Assembly (NCBI GenBank): GCA_946415755.1
Contig: CAMKTS010000005.1
Coordinates: 52,396 to 116,395, forward strand
Direction of reading: 5' to 3'
DNA: 64,000 nt
From: an uncultured Prevotella sp.
GTDB lineage: Bacteria; Bacteroidota; Bacteroidia; Bacteroidales; Bacteroidaceae
In this document: positions 1 to 8,097 of the stretch, one piece after another
Position numbering within the stretch: the stretch's first letter is position 1
Layout: each line of letters starts with the position of its first letter
The notes under the pieces: model-generated
Seen by the model: only the letters and a program-made list of their open reading frames with translations
The model's database searches: none
What the model was told of the DNA's origin: nothing
Position numbers and translations under genes: made by a program

Positions 1-112
1 ACTGTTCGTGATACGACAGCATGGCGGGGCGTACCAGCCACCAGAACAGGAAAGCTGCCAAACCATACAACAGCGAGACGGCCAGTTTCCAGTATTTATT
101 CAACAGGTTCAT
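1..112 (-). CDS. DUF6057-like membrane protein, N-terminal fragment (runs off the window)
   Basis: An ATG at 112 opens a reading frame that leaves the window after about 37 codons. The fragment starts MNLLNKYWKLAVSLLYG and continues through a hydrophobic segment to a LSYHEQ motif. It has the same spacing of hydrophobic, FW, P and LSYxEQ residues as the start of the complete protein at 2194-3705, so I infer a second member of the same membrane family in this operon. The start overlaps the end of the preceding gene by 17 bp, which supports co-translation. The function is unknown, and the family name rests on memory of similar Bacteroides and Prevotella proteins. Confidence 0.7.
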   Translation of the reverse strand, partial: MNLLNKYWKLAVSLLYGLAAFLFWWLVRPAMLSYHEQ

Positions 113-722
113 GTGTGTCGGCATCCATCGTGACTATTGTGCCATCGGGCATCTTCTGCTTGTAAGTCTGCGGGAACATGTTGTTCAGGAAGTCGTGCAA
201 CAAGCCTTCCTGCATGTTGGCAGCCAGCTGTCGCGAGAATCGCTTGTATGCGATGTGCAAGCTGTCGGCTTCGGCCGTCTTCTTGACCCGGCGCAGCTGT
301 CCCATGACCCTGTTGTGCTGCTCGGTCGCATCCTTCCACTTCTGCAGCGAGTCGTTCTGGGGCGTTCCCTTGGCACTGCTGATGCTGTCGATGACGACCT
401 CCACTTCACCGGGTTCTGTAATCACCAACAACTGTTGCACCCCCATCCGGTAGTGGTAGTCCATCAGTATCTTGGCCATCATCACCGTGTCTTTGGTAAA
501 CTCAAACTGTCCGTCCTTCACTTCCATGGAGTCCACATACTCAGCAGTCTGCGGACCATAGAGCGGCACGAGGAAGATACGCTTGCCATTATAGTCGGCA
601 GGAATGGTTCCGCTGATGTGGCAAATGCCCTCCGGCAGTGTTCCCTTTCTGTTGCAACCGGCCAGTACGATACCTGCTACGGCCAGACAAACATACATTA
701 GTTTTCTCATCTTATTTTTCAT
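96..722 (-). CDS. DUF4369-type lipoprotein
   Basis: A 208-residue protein with a lipoprotein signal (hydrophobic stretch ending in VLAGC at about residue 22). The segment after the signal (CHISGTIPADYNGKRIFLVP, then EYVDSMEVKDGQFEF) matches the DUF4369 pattern seen at the N-terminus of many Bacteroidetes thiol-disulfide proteins, but no thioredoxin domain follows. The C-terminal half is charged and probably helical. It is expected to sit on the periplasmic side of a membrane. The start overlaps the upstream stop by 4 bp and its end overlaps the next gene, so it belongs to a tightly coupled four-gene operon. Its role is unknown. Confidence 0.8.
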   Translation of the reverse strand: MKNKMRKLMYVCLAVAGIVLAGCNRKGTLPEGICHISGTIPADYNGKRIFLVPLYGPQTAEYVDSMEVKDGQFEFTKDTVMMAKILMDYHYRMGVQQLLVITEPGEVEVVIDSISSAKGTPQNDSLQKWKDATEQHNRVMGQLRRVKKTAEADSLHIAYKRFSRQLAANMQEGLLHDFLNNMFPQTYKQKMPDGTIVTMDADTHEPVE

Positions 723-2197
723 TTTTCATTTTTAATTTCCACCTGCACCCGCTCGTCACGGAACACCTGCCGGTGAGCCTCCCGCGTGTCGAATTCAACT
801 TTTCTCAGCGTGAAGTCAGGCACGTTGTACGACTGCATCATCTCCCGATAGAATTTCTGGGGATTGCGCTGCGGCAGCAGGAAGGGCTTGCTGACGCGGC
901 CCTGTTCGTCGATGCTGGCCAGGAACAGCTGGGCATACATGCCGTCCTCCCGTTTCGAGGAGAACACAAACCAGTGGCTGTTGCTCGACCAGTTGTGGTA
1001 GCTGTCGGCAGCGTTGCTGTTAGCCTCCGCCAAGGCCCGCGTCTCACCCGTCTTCAGGTCCATCAGCCAGAGGTCGGCATCAGGCTGGAACACGGGGAAG
1101 TTGCTGCGGCTGGTAACGCAGTACATCAGCCATCGTCCGTCGTATGAGGGCCTGACCAGCGTATAGCTGCAACTGTCCTTCGGGCCGTTCAGCAGGGTGT
1201 CTACTGCCGTGCCGAAGCGTCCCGCTTTGGCATCGAAGGGAATGCGGCAGACGCTGCATTTCACCTGTTCGTATTCCGCCGGCACGCGGCAGGCCTTCGA
1301 CGTGCTGTAGTAGAGCCATTGCCCATCGTGTGAGAAGGCGGGGAATATCTCCAGGTCGGTCGTCGTCATCAGCTCTGGTGTTAGTATCAGCTCATTGCTG
1401 CGGGTGTCAAGCACGACGATGTTGCTGAACTCATGGTAGGCCTCGATGCGCTGTCCTCGCCCCACGAAGAAGCTCTGGTGTACAGAGTTGGTGGCGTAGG
1501 CACAGTAGTCGCCGTCGGGATGCCAGTAGGCATACGAGCCTGCGGCCTTCGTCGAGTCGGTCTTGGTATTGAGCCATTGTTGTCTGCCATTCTTCTGTAC
1601 CATCGTGCCGCCGCCTTCGCCACGAATCTGCAGCGTCAGCTGGTCGGGATTGGTGCGGTTGGGGGTGTGACAGTTCATGCAGCGTCCTGGCACCGACGAC
1701 TCTGTCAGCATGGCATACTCCCGGAAGGTATGGATGTCGCGCTGATACAGACCGATGTCACCGCCCACCTCGTAGCCGGGGGCTATACGGCGGTAGGTGA
1801 CTCCCCAGTCGTCGAGGACGTAGCGGCTGACGTAGATGGCAAAGGGCTTGTACTGTTTCCATTGGCCGTTGCTCCTGGCACAGACGGTAACCGTCAGTTG
1901 TCCGTCCTTGTTCTGTTGTGTCAGCCCGTGCCACTCGTCGATGTCGAAGTCGGCCCACTCGCCGTCGGCATGCAGGCTGCCGCCCTTGCTGCCCGTCACA
2001 CGGACGCAGACGGCATCGGCATCCGCCACATTGAAATTGAGCGGTGCCATGCCGGCAGGAATGGTCACACCGATGTAGTCGGGGTAGATGTCGGGCAATG
2101 CGTCGACCTGCGTGACGTTCGTCGGCTCCGACGAACAGCCCGTCAAGGCCAGGAGCACCATCAGCCCTGCCAGTACGGTCATGAACCACGTCCTCAT
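719..2197 (-). CDS. TolB-like beta-propeller lipoprotein with a CxxCH motif
   Basis: A 492-residue lipoprotein (LLALTGC, Cys21). Residues 173-177 read CMNCH, a c-type haem attachment motif, after an N-terminal beta-sandwich-like region. The C-terminal two thirds contain PD40/WD40-like strands (for example FPAFSHDGQWLYYST, VRPSYDGRWLMYC and WSSNSHWFVFSSKREDG), as in TolB propellers. I infer a periplasmic or surface protein that may carry one covalent haem; no haem-ligand Met can be assigned. The last residues (EIKNEK) are encoded by an AT-rich low-complexity repeat at 717-738. It overlaps both neighbours by 4 bp. Pathway and partners are unknown. Confidence 0.75.
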   Translation of the reverse strand: MRTWFMTVLAGLMVLLALTGCSSEPTNVTQVDALPDIYPDYIGVTIPAGMAPLNFNVADADAVCVRVTGSKGGSLHADGEWADFDIDEWHGLTQQNKDGQLTVTVCARSNGQWKQYKPFAIYVSRYVLDDWGVTYRRIAPGYEVGGDIGLYQRDIHTFREYAMLTESSVPGRCMNCHTPNRTNPDQLTLQIRGEGGGTMVQKNGRQQWLNTKTDSTKAAGSYAYWHPDGDYCAYATNSVHQSFFVGRGQRIEAYHEFSNIVVLDTRSNELILTPELMTTTDLEIFPAFSHDGQWLYYSTSKACRVPAEYEQVKCSVCRIPFDAKAGRFGTAVDTLLNGPKDSCSYTLVRPSYDGRWLMYCVTSRSNFPVFQPDADLWLMDLKTGETRALAEANSNAADSYHNWSSNSHWFVFSSKREDGMYAQLFLASIDEQGRVSKPFLLPQRNPQKFYREMMQSYNVPDFTLRKVEFDTREAHRQVFRDERVQVEIKNEK

Positions 2198-3705
2198 GGC
2201 TTACCTCCTTTCTGCATCATCCGACGCACATAGGCACCATACTTAGACCCACTGGCCTGCCCATGACTCTGGATGCAGCGCATGGCATCCTGATAGCCGG
2301 CGGGCATATAGCGATAGCCGCCGTACTGCTCTGCCCACTGCATCGACTGCATGACTGCCTGCACGTCGCCTCTCAGCAACAGCTCGGCAATGAAATAGTC
2401 CAGGGCCATCTTGTTATCGTGGTTGTCCATAAACAACAGTCCGAAAATCTTGTCTTTCTCACCATGGCTGTACAGGAAGTCGTTCTTAAATCGCAGCTGG
2501 CGCAGCCTTCCCCATACGGGATGGCTGTTGATGCGCTCCTCGCGGATTGCACTGTCGGCAGTCACCACGCGCTCTGCCTCCTCGGCCCACGAGCGGTAGA
2601 AGAGACTCTTCTTCAGCAGGCTGATATGCTTCACGACCGGCTTATAGTGGCCGTTGATGAGCATACACTCCACGATGCGCTTGGTGCAGCGGCCGCTCTT
2701 CTTGGCATTCAGTATCGACTCCTGGATATCAAACATGTAGCGCTGGGCTGAGTTGACCAGCCCCAGACGGAAGAAAGCCTCTGCCGACGGGAGGTTGCTG
2801 GTCATGTCGCGCACGCTGGGCATGATCAGCGCATCGTCGCCGCTTTGGTAGAAGTCAAACTGCCGTTCTGCCAACTGTCGTTTCTGCGACAGGGCCAGGT
2901 TGACACAGTTCGACCAGAAGGGAGTCTCCACCACATGCTCTCCGGCACGTTCGATGATGTCGTCCCACCGCTCGTTCCGCACCATATAGTCCTGTCTGAC
3001 CAGCTCGTAGATGTCTGCGTCGAAACCCTTCAGCTGCGGATACTGCATCGGTATGCGGTAGTAGGTGATGCCTGAGAGCATGACCGACTGCATCGGCCAT
3101 TGTGGCAGCAGCCATACGGCGGCAGCCCACTGCACGACAGGCAGCCATACCGCCAGCCACAGCCACCGCCAGCCCCGCTGCACCACGCGCAGCAGTACAT
3201 AAAGCCAGACCAGAGGACCGATGAGCCAGTAGCCGACGGGGACTATCAGCACGTCTGCCCATTGCCAACGTCCCTTCAAGGGAATGCTGGCCATGGCCAA
3301 TGCCAGCATGACAGCAACAACAAACGACAGCAGCAGATTGATGTCACCCATCATCCACCACAGCACCACGACAGGCAGCAGGCTCAACAGGTGAGCGGCA
3401 AGGGGTGAGAGACGGGCGGTAAGGGCAAGGCACAGCCGATGGATGGCCACAAAGAGCAAGGCTAACAGCAAGGCGCCAAGCCACGGCCAGTAATAGAACT
3501 GCACGATGAACTCTCCTATCCAGTCGGCCAGGCCGCCTGCCACGCTACAGCGTTCTATGAAGTAGTCGCCCGTCCACTGAAACAACTGATACTGTTCCTG
3601 GTACGACAGCGCATGCGGAAAGCCGATGGCCCAAAACACCCACACGCCGACGAACAGCAGCAGCGAGAGTGCGATATGACCATATTGAATAACCAGCCGT
3701 TTCAT
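2194..3705 (-). CDS. DUF6057-like multi-pass membrane protein
   Basis: About 503 residues starting MKRLVIQYGHIALSLLLF. The frame is open to 3858, but the ATG at 3705 begins the conserved N-terminus and lies just after a good promoter, so I chose it. The N-terminal half has many hydrophobic helices (for example WPWLGALLLALLFVAIH and LLSLLPVVVLWWMMG). The C-terminal half is soluble, with helical repeats that may be TPR-like (residues roughly 290-500). This layout matches Bacteroidetes proteins annotated DUF6057. It is the first gene of an operon with the TolB-like and DUF4369 lipoproteins and a second family member. The function is unknown. Confidence 0.75.
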   Translation of the reverse strand: MKRLVIQYGHIALSLLLFVGVWVFWAIGFPHALSYQEQYQLFQWTGDYFIERCSVAGGLADWIGEFIVQFYYWPWLGALLLALLFVAIHRLCLALTARLSPLAAHLLSLLPVVVLWWMMGDINLLLSFVVAVMLALAMASIPLKGRWQWADVLIVPVGYWLIGPLVWLYVLLRVVQRGWRWLWLAVWLPVVQWAAAVWLLPQWPMQSVMLSGITYYRIPMQYPQLKGFDADIYELVRQDYMVRNERWDDIIERAGEHVVETPFWSNCVNLALSQKRQLAERQFDFYQSGDDALIMPSVRDMTSNLPSAEAFFRLGLVNSAQRYMFDIQESILNAKKSGRCTKRIVECMLINGHYKPVVKHISLLKKSLFYRSWAEEAERVVTADSAIREERINSHPVWGRLRQLRFKNDFLYSHGEKDKIFGLLFMDNHDNKMALDYFIAELLLRGDVQAVMQSMQWAEQYGGYRYMPAGYQDAMRCIQSHGQASGSKYGAYVRRMMQKGGKP

Positions 3706-3714
3706 AAATCCTTG

Positions 3715-3746
3715 CAAAATTACTACAAAAATCGTAAACGGCCAAA
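3715..3746 (-). promoter_or_regulatory. Bacteroidetes-type promoter for the DUF6057 operon
   Basis: On the minus strand TTTG (3746-3743), a 20-bp spacer and TAATTTTG (3722-3715) match the Bacteroidetes consensus TTTG-N19-21-TAnnTTTG. The expected transcription start lies only a few bases before the ATG at 3705, so the leader would be extremely short or absent. Confidence 0.65.
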
Positions 3747-3811
3747 TTATTACGGAAAAAAGCTTGGATTCCGCTATTGTGCCTCGGCAAAAGCAGGCTC
3801 CAAGGGGCTTC

Positions 3812-4924
3812 TCATTGCAGGAAAAGCGGCTCGAAGGGGAGTCCGAAGACATCGGCAACGGCTTTGAAGACCACCTTCCCCTCTACGATATTCAAGCCTT
3901 TTGCCAGAGCGGCATCGTCCTTGCAGGCTTGCTGCCAGCCCTTGTCGGCCAGGGCGATGGCATAGCGCAGCGTGGCGTTGGTCAGCGCCAGTGTCGAGGT
4001 ATTGGGAACGGCCCCGGGGATGTTGGCTACACAATAGTGTACGATGCCCTCTACCGTATAGACGGGGTCGCTGTGTGTGGTGGGCCTTGAAGTCTCAAAG
4101 CATCCGCCTTGGTCGATGGCTACGTCGACGAGCACGGTGCCCGGCTCCATCAGTTTCAGCATGTCACGGGTAATCAGGTGGGGGGCTTTGTCGCCCGGTA
4201 CAAGTACGGAGCCAACGACGATGTCCACTGTTGGCAACTGCTGGCGAATGTTATGCTCCGATGAATAGAGCGTATGCACATTGGCAGGTGTTTCGATGTC
4301 GAGCTGGCGCAGACGGGGCAGTGACACATCCGCAATGGTTACCTCGGCCCCCATGCCGGCAGCCATCCGTGCGGCAGCCTCTCCGACGACACCACCGCCC
4401 AGCACCAGCACGCGCGTTGGCGATACGCCAGGTACGCCACTGATGAGCTTGCCCTTGCCGCCCTTCGTTTTTTGCAGGTAATACGCACCATTCAGCGTGG
4501 CCATGCGTCCGGCCACCTCACTCATCGGCTGCAACAGCGGCAGTGAGCCGTTAGGCAGCTGCACTGTCTCGTAGGCCAGACAGACGGCCCCGCTCTTCAG
4601 CATGGCATCCGTCAGTTCCCTCTCGCATGCGAAATGGAAATAGGTGAACACCAGCTGTCCCTTTCTCACCAGTGCATATTCTGGCTCGATAGGCTCCTTC
4701 ACCTTTACAATCATGTCGGCCTCGCGGTACACGCTTTCGATGGCAGGCAGTATCTTGGCTCCGGCCTTCACGTAGTCATCGTCGCTGAATCCGCTGCCTT
4801 CGCCAGCCGTATGCTGTACGAACACCTCATGTCCGCGACGCGTCAGTTCTGCTACTCCCGCAGGGGTCATACCCACGCGGTTCTCGTTGTTCTTAATCTC
4901 CTTGGGAATACCTACCTTACACAT
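3812..4924 (-). CDS. ald: Alanine dehydrogenase
   Basis: A 370-residue protein of the expected length for NAD-dependent alanine dehydrogenase (L-alanine + NAD+ + H2O to pyruvate, ammonia and NADH). It opens with VGIPKEIKNNENRVGMTPAG, which contains the family's pyruvate-binding Arg and Lys region. The Rossmann segment is VLVLGGGVVGEAAARMA (about residues 172-188). Further conserved stretches are VDVAIDQGGCFETSRPTTH and VPNTSTLALTNATL. It is cytosolic. It lies 24 bp downstream of the threonine aldolase gene on the same strand, so the two may form an amino-acid catabolic pair. No anomaly seen. Confidence 0.95.
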   Translation of the reverse strand: MCKVGIPKEIKNNENRVGMTPAGVAELTRRGHEVFVQHTAGEGSGFSDDDYVKAGAKILPAIESVYREADMIVKVKEPIEPEYALVRKGQLVFTYFHFACERELTDAMLKSGAVCLAYETVQLPNGSLPLLQPMSEVAGRMATLNGAYYLQKTKGGKGKLISGVPGVSPTRVLVLGGGVVGEAAARMAAGMGAEVTIADVSLPRLRQLDIETPANVHTLYSSEHNIRQQLPTVDIVVGSVLVPGDKAPHLITRDMLKLMEPGTVLVDVAIDQGGCFETSRPTTHSDPVYTVEGIVHYCVANIPGAVPNTSTLALTNATLRYAIALADKGWQQACKDDAALAKGLNIVEGKVVFKAVADVFGLPFEPLFLQ

Positions 4925-4948
4925 AATCTGTTGGTTTTTAGTTACTAA

Positions 4949-5974
4949 CTATATGAGACGCTTCAGTTCGTCGATGTCTTCTTCTGTCGTGGCCCATGAG
5001 GTGACGAAGCGGCAGATGGTGCGGTGCCCCTCTGCTTGTCCCCAGTGGGTGAACTCCATCTTCCCTGCCAGCTCGTCCACCTTGGCATCGGGCAGGATGA
5101 TAAACTGCTGGTTGGTGGGCGAGTCAAGCCAGAACGGGTAGCCCTTCTCCCTGAATACCTGCTTCATCCTCATCGCCATGTCGATGGCGTGGCGAGCCAG
5201 CTGGAAGTAGAGGTCATCGGTAAACAGTGCTTCAAACTGCAAACCGATGAGTGCCCCCTTGGCGATGACCGCCCCGTGCTGCTTCTGTATGCTGAAGAAG
5301 TGCTTGTGGGCCTGGCGGTTGGTAAACACCACCGCCTCGCCGCACAGCGCACCAATCTTAGTGCCGCCGATGTAGAACACGTCGCAGTGGTGGGCCAGAT
5401 AGGGTAGGGTGACATCGCATCCGTCGGCCATTAGTCCGTAGCCCAGTCGCGCACCATCTATATAAAGAGGTATCTCGTAGCGTAGACATACCTGGTACAG
5501 GTCGTCCAGTTCCTTGGCGCTATAGAGGGTTCCCAACTCCGTGGGGAAGGTGATGTACACCAGTCCGGGATGTACGGCATGGTCTTTGTTGCCGTCGTGC
5601 ATAAAGTCGTTCAGGTATTTGTCGAGCGTCTTGGCCTCCATCTTCCCCATGTTGTCAGGGATGGTGATGATTTTATGCTCCGTAAACTCCACGGCACCGG
5701 CCTCATGCACGTTGATATGTCCGCTGCCTACGCAGATCACCCCCTCATACTGGTAGAGCATCGAGTCGATGGTGGTAGCGTTGGTCTGCGTGCCGCCTGT
5801 CAGAAAGAAGATCTGGGCATCGGGCATGCCGCAGGCCTTGCGTATCAGCTGTTTGGCGCGCTCGCTGTATTCATCGAAGCCGTAGGGCGTGGGCTTGGCA
5901 TCGTTATGGCGCACCAGGTTCTCCAGCACCTTGGGGTGTGCCCCGTTGTTATAGTCGCATTCAAATGATATCAT
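4949..5974 (-). CDS. ltaE: Low-specificity threonine aldolase / beta-eliminating lyase family
   Basis: A PLP-dependent fold-type I enzyme of 341 residues from the ATG at 5974 (MISFECDYNNGAHPKVLENL). The frame extends to 6133, but that part would overlap a promoter box and lacks family similarity. Family features include FFLTGGTQTNATTID, YIDGARLGYGL, and the probable PLP lysine in YIGGTKIGALCGEA. Members cleave L-threonine or allo-threonine to glycine and acetaldehyde; the exact substrate cannot be read from sequence. It is upstream of, and probably co-transcribed with, alanine dehydrogenase. Confidence 0.9.
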   Translation of the reverse strand: MISFECDYNNGAHPKVLENLVRHNDAKPTPYGFDEYSERAKQLIRKACGMPDAQIFFLTGGTQTNATTIDSMLYQYEGVICVGSGHINVHEAGAVEFTEHKIITIPDNMGKMEAKTLDKYLNDFMHDGNKDHAVHPGLVYITFPTELGTLYSAKELDDLYQVCLRYEIPLYIDGARLGYGLMADGCDVTLPYLAHHCDVFYIGGTKIGALCGEAVVFTNRQAHKHFFSIQKQHGAVIAKGALIGLQFEALFTDDLYFQLARHAIDMAMRMKQVFREKGYPFWLDSPTNQQFIILPDAKVDELAGKMEFTHWGQAEGHRTICRFVTSWATTEEDIDELKRLI

Positions 5975-6000
5975 AGCGTGGCTTTTTTTTGTTCTGCAGG

Positions 6001-6008
6001 CAAAGATA
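6001..6008 (-). promoter_or_regulatory. Minus-strand -7 box upstream of threonine aldolase
   Basis: The minus strand reads TATCTTTG, matching TAnnTTTG, 27 bp before the ATG at 5974. No clear TTTG lies 19-21 bp further upstream. Confidence 0.5.
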
Positions 6009-6105
6009 GCAAAAAAATCTGATAATGCGAAGAGAAAACAGATAAATTTGCCCCCTTGGACGAAAAAAAGTAGGGAGAGGGCACGGTACTTTGCTGATTT
6101 TTCAT

Positions 6106-6113
6106 TATCTTTG
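6106..6113 (+). promoter_or_regulatory. Plus-strand -7 box upstream of the carboxylesterase
   Basis: TATCTTTG matches TAnnTTTG, about 66 bp before the ATG at 6180. The nearest TTTG (6090-6093) is too close to serve as a standard -33 element. It faces the threonine aldolase promoter divergently. Confidence 0.45.
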
Positions 6114-6179
6114 CATCGTACAATAACTATCATTGAAAACCTACCCGACAGAGTCGGCTTTGAAATCAGATTGATTCGT

Positions 6180-7748
6180 ATGAAAAGACTTCAGGCATTC
6201 TTGTTGATGGTTTGCGCCATCATGCTGGCAGCAGACGTGCAGGGGCAGCCGCTCCTGAAGACCCATGTGGAAACTGGCGACGTAGAGGGCATCCTCGACG
6301 GACAGCTGGCCGTGTATAAAGCCATTCCCTATGCAGCACCGCCCGTGGGAGAGTTGCGTTGGCGGGAGCCGCAGCCTGCAAAAGCATGGGAGGGCGTGCT
6401 CAAGGCCGACGACTTCGGTCCGATGCCGCCGCAGCCTACGCGGCCGGGACGTACCGCCGATATGATGAGCGAAGACTGTCTCTATCTGGGTATCGCCACA
6501 CCCGCCAAGAGTATCGCCGATTGTCTGCCTGTCATGGTATGGATTCATGGCGGCGGCTTCCAGACGGAGTGGTATGGCGGCGACCTCTGGACCTGTCTGG
6601 CCTCTCGTGGTGTCGTCATCGTCAGCGTGGAGTATCGCACGGGAGCCCTCGGATTCATGGCCCATCCCGAACTGACAAAGGAGTCGGCAGGCGGGCATTC
6701 CGGCAATTATGGCATTCTTGACCAGATTTTCGCCCTCAAGTGGGTGCAGCGTAACATCGCCCAGTTCGGCGGCGACCCCTCGAATGTCACCATCTTCGGT
6801 GAGAGTGCAGGAGCCATCAGCTGTAGCATCCTCTGTGCTTCGCCTCTGGCCAAAGGACTCTTCCACCGTTGTATCAGTCAGAGCGGAGGCTCGTTTGCTC
6901 CTTGGAGAGACCAGCCGCGCACGTTGGGCATGGATGCCTCGCAGAAGGGTGCCGAGATGCAGGGCATTGCCTTCCAGCAGCATCTGAAGAAAAAGAATAT
7001 CAAGCAGCTGCGCAAGATGGGTGCAATGGAGCTTTGCGACGGTGATGTGGGCTTTGCCGGCTTCTGGCCTTGTGTCGACGGTTATGTCATCAAGGACGAC
7101 CAATACCGTCTCTACGAGCGTGGCGAATATAACGATGTGCCCGTCATCGCGATGACCAACAGCGATGAGGGCGCGCTCTTCGCACCAGCCAATATCCAGC
7201 CCGAGGAATATCGGAAAATGGTGGACGGCATCTTTGGTTCCTTTGCCGATGAGGCCCTGAAGGTGTATCCCGGCAGCACAGCCGACGAGGCGTGGCACGG
7301 CTTTGGCGATGCTTTCCGCGACATGGGTTTCGCCTGGCCGTCGTTTGCCTGGGTCAGTCTGCAGGCCAAGACGGGCAAGAGTGGTGCCTACGCAGCCTAT
7401 CTCGCCCAACCCTCTACCGTCAGCTTCTCACAGGATCCGCGCCGTCGGGGTGTCGCTCATGCCGATGATGTGATGTATCTGAACAGCACCTTCCTCGGTC
7501 AGTCCGAAAAGTATCCTCACGAGGCGGCTGTTGCCGAGATGATACAGCAATATTGGGTGAACTTTGCCCGGACAGGCAACCCCAACGGCAAGGGGCTGCC
7601 CTACTGGCCTACCTTCGACGATGCGAGGCCCACCACGATGCAGTTCTCTAACGGTGCCTCTCTTGTCATGCGCCCCCATCGCGAGCAGCTGGATTTCGTA
7701 GATCGCTTCTACAGAGCCAAGCGCGAAGAAACGGAGCGTGAGCATTAG
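6180..7748 (+). CDS. Secreted type-B carboxylesterase (alpha/beta hydrolase)
   Basis: A 522-residue protein from the ATG at 6180 (MKRLQAFLLMVCAIMLAADV, a signal peptide); the upstream in-frame extension covers the promoter and was rejected. Family motifs of carboxylesterase B are clear: EDCLYLGI, the oxyanion-hole segment VWIHGGGFQ, the nucleophile elbow FGESAGAISC (catalytic Ser), and a late His in RRGVAHADDVMYL. Such enzymes hydrolyse carboxylic esters; in gut Bacteroidetes some deacylate plant glycans, but nothing here ties this gene to a particular substrate. It stands alone between a divergent promoter and a terminator at 7794-7832. Confidence 0.9.
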   Translation: MKRLQAFLLMVCAIMLAADVQGQPLLKTHVETGDVEGILDGQLAVYKAIPYAAPPVGELRWREPQPAKAWEGVLKADDFGPMPPQPTRPGRTADMMSEDCLYLGIATPAKSIADCLPVMVWIHGGGFQTEWYGGDLWTCLASRGVVIVSVEYRTGALGFMAHPELTKESAGGHSGNYGILDQIFALKWVQRNIAQFGGDPSNVTIFGESAGAISCSILCASPLAKGLFHRCISQSGGSFAPWRDQPRTLGMDASQKGAEMQGIAFQQHLKKKNIKQLRKMGAMELCDGDVGFAGFWPCVDGYVIKDDQYRLYERGEYNDVPVIAMTNSDEGALFAPANIQPEEYRKMVDGIFGSFADEALKVYPGSTADEAWHGFGDAFRDMGFAWPSFAWVSLQAKTGKSGAYAAYLAQPSTVSFSQDPRRRGVAHADDVMYLNSTFLGQSEKYPHEAAVAEMIQQYWVNFARTGNPNGKGLPYWPTFDDARPTTMQFSNGASLVMRPHREQLDFVDRFYRAKREETEREH

Positions 7749-7793
7749 ATTTTTCTATCCGTGTCTTCACGGCTTAACTTAAGACTTGGAATG

Positions 7794-7832
7794 AATACGT
7801 GGAGGCCACACATTGCGTGACCTCCACGTATT
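7794..7832. terminator. Hairpin between convergent genes
   Basis: A perfect 12-bp stem (7794-7805 with 7821-7832) plus an inner 3-bp stem, between the esterase stop and the convergent small gene. It is followed by a short T-rich stretch on the plus strand, so it probably works in both directions. Confidence 0.7.
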
Positions 7833-7861
7833 TCTTTGGTTGTTCGAAGGATTACTTCGAC

Positions 7862-8084
7862 TTAGTTGTCGTCATCGTCTAAGCCATTAGTCCAAACAAA
7901 GCCATCGTCATTAGTGAGACTGCGGGCACCAGCGTCTGGGCTCATGGAGCTGCCGGAGTTATCCGAGATCGTAGGGAAATTCAGGATTGGTACTTCCATA
8001 CGGATTGGGACTGGCGCAAAGTATCTGCGACGGCTTGATGTCGTAAACCTGCGACTCGGGCTTGATATATTGTTTCTTTTTCAT
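7862..8084 (-). pseudogene. Small Bacteroidetes peptide gene, frameshifted
   Basis: From the ATG at 8084 the frame reads MKKKQYIKPESQVYDIKPSQ, then continues to a stop at 7959 (41 aa). This opening is typical of short Bacteroidetes proteins that follow surface-protein genes. Another frame continues downstream with low-complexity acidic sequence ending TNGLDDDDN at a stop at 7862, which looks like the natural C-terminus. Joining the two needs a one-base change near 7970-7985 and would give about 74 residues. It lies 13 bp after the adhesin-like gene at 8098-9510. Either a real frameshift or a base-calling error; the function is unknown. Confidence 0.5.
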
Positions 8085-8097
8085 ATTTTTCTTTTTA

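Noticed and set aside
6048..6179. Upstream N-terminal extension of the carboxylesterase
   Set aside because: It spans the -7 box at 6106-6113 and would bury the signal peptide that begins at 6180.
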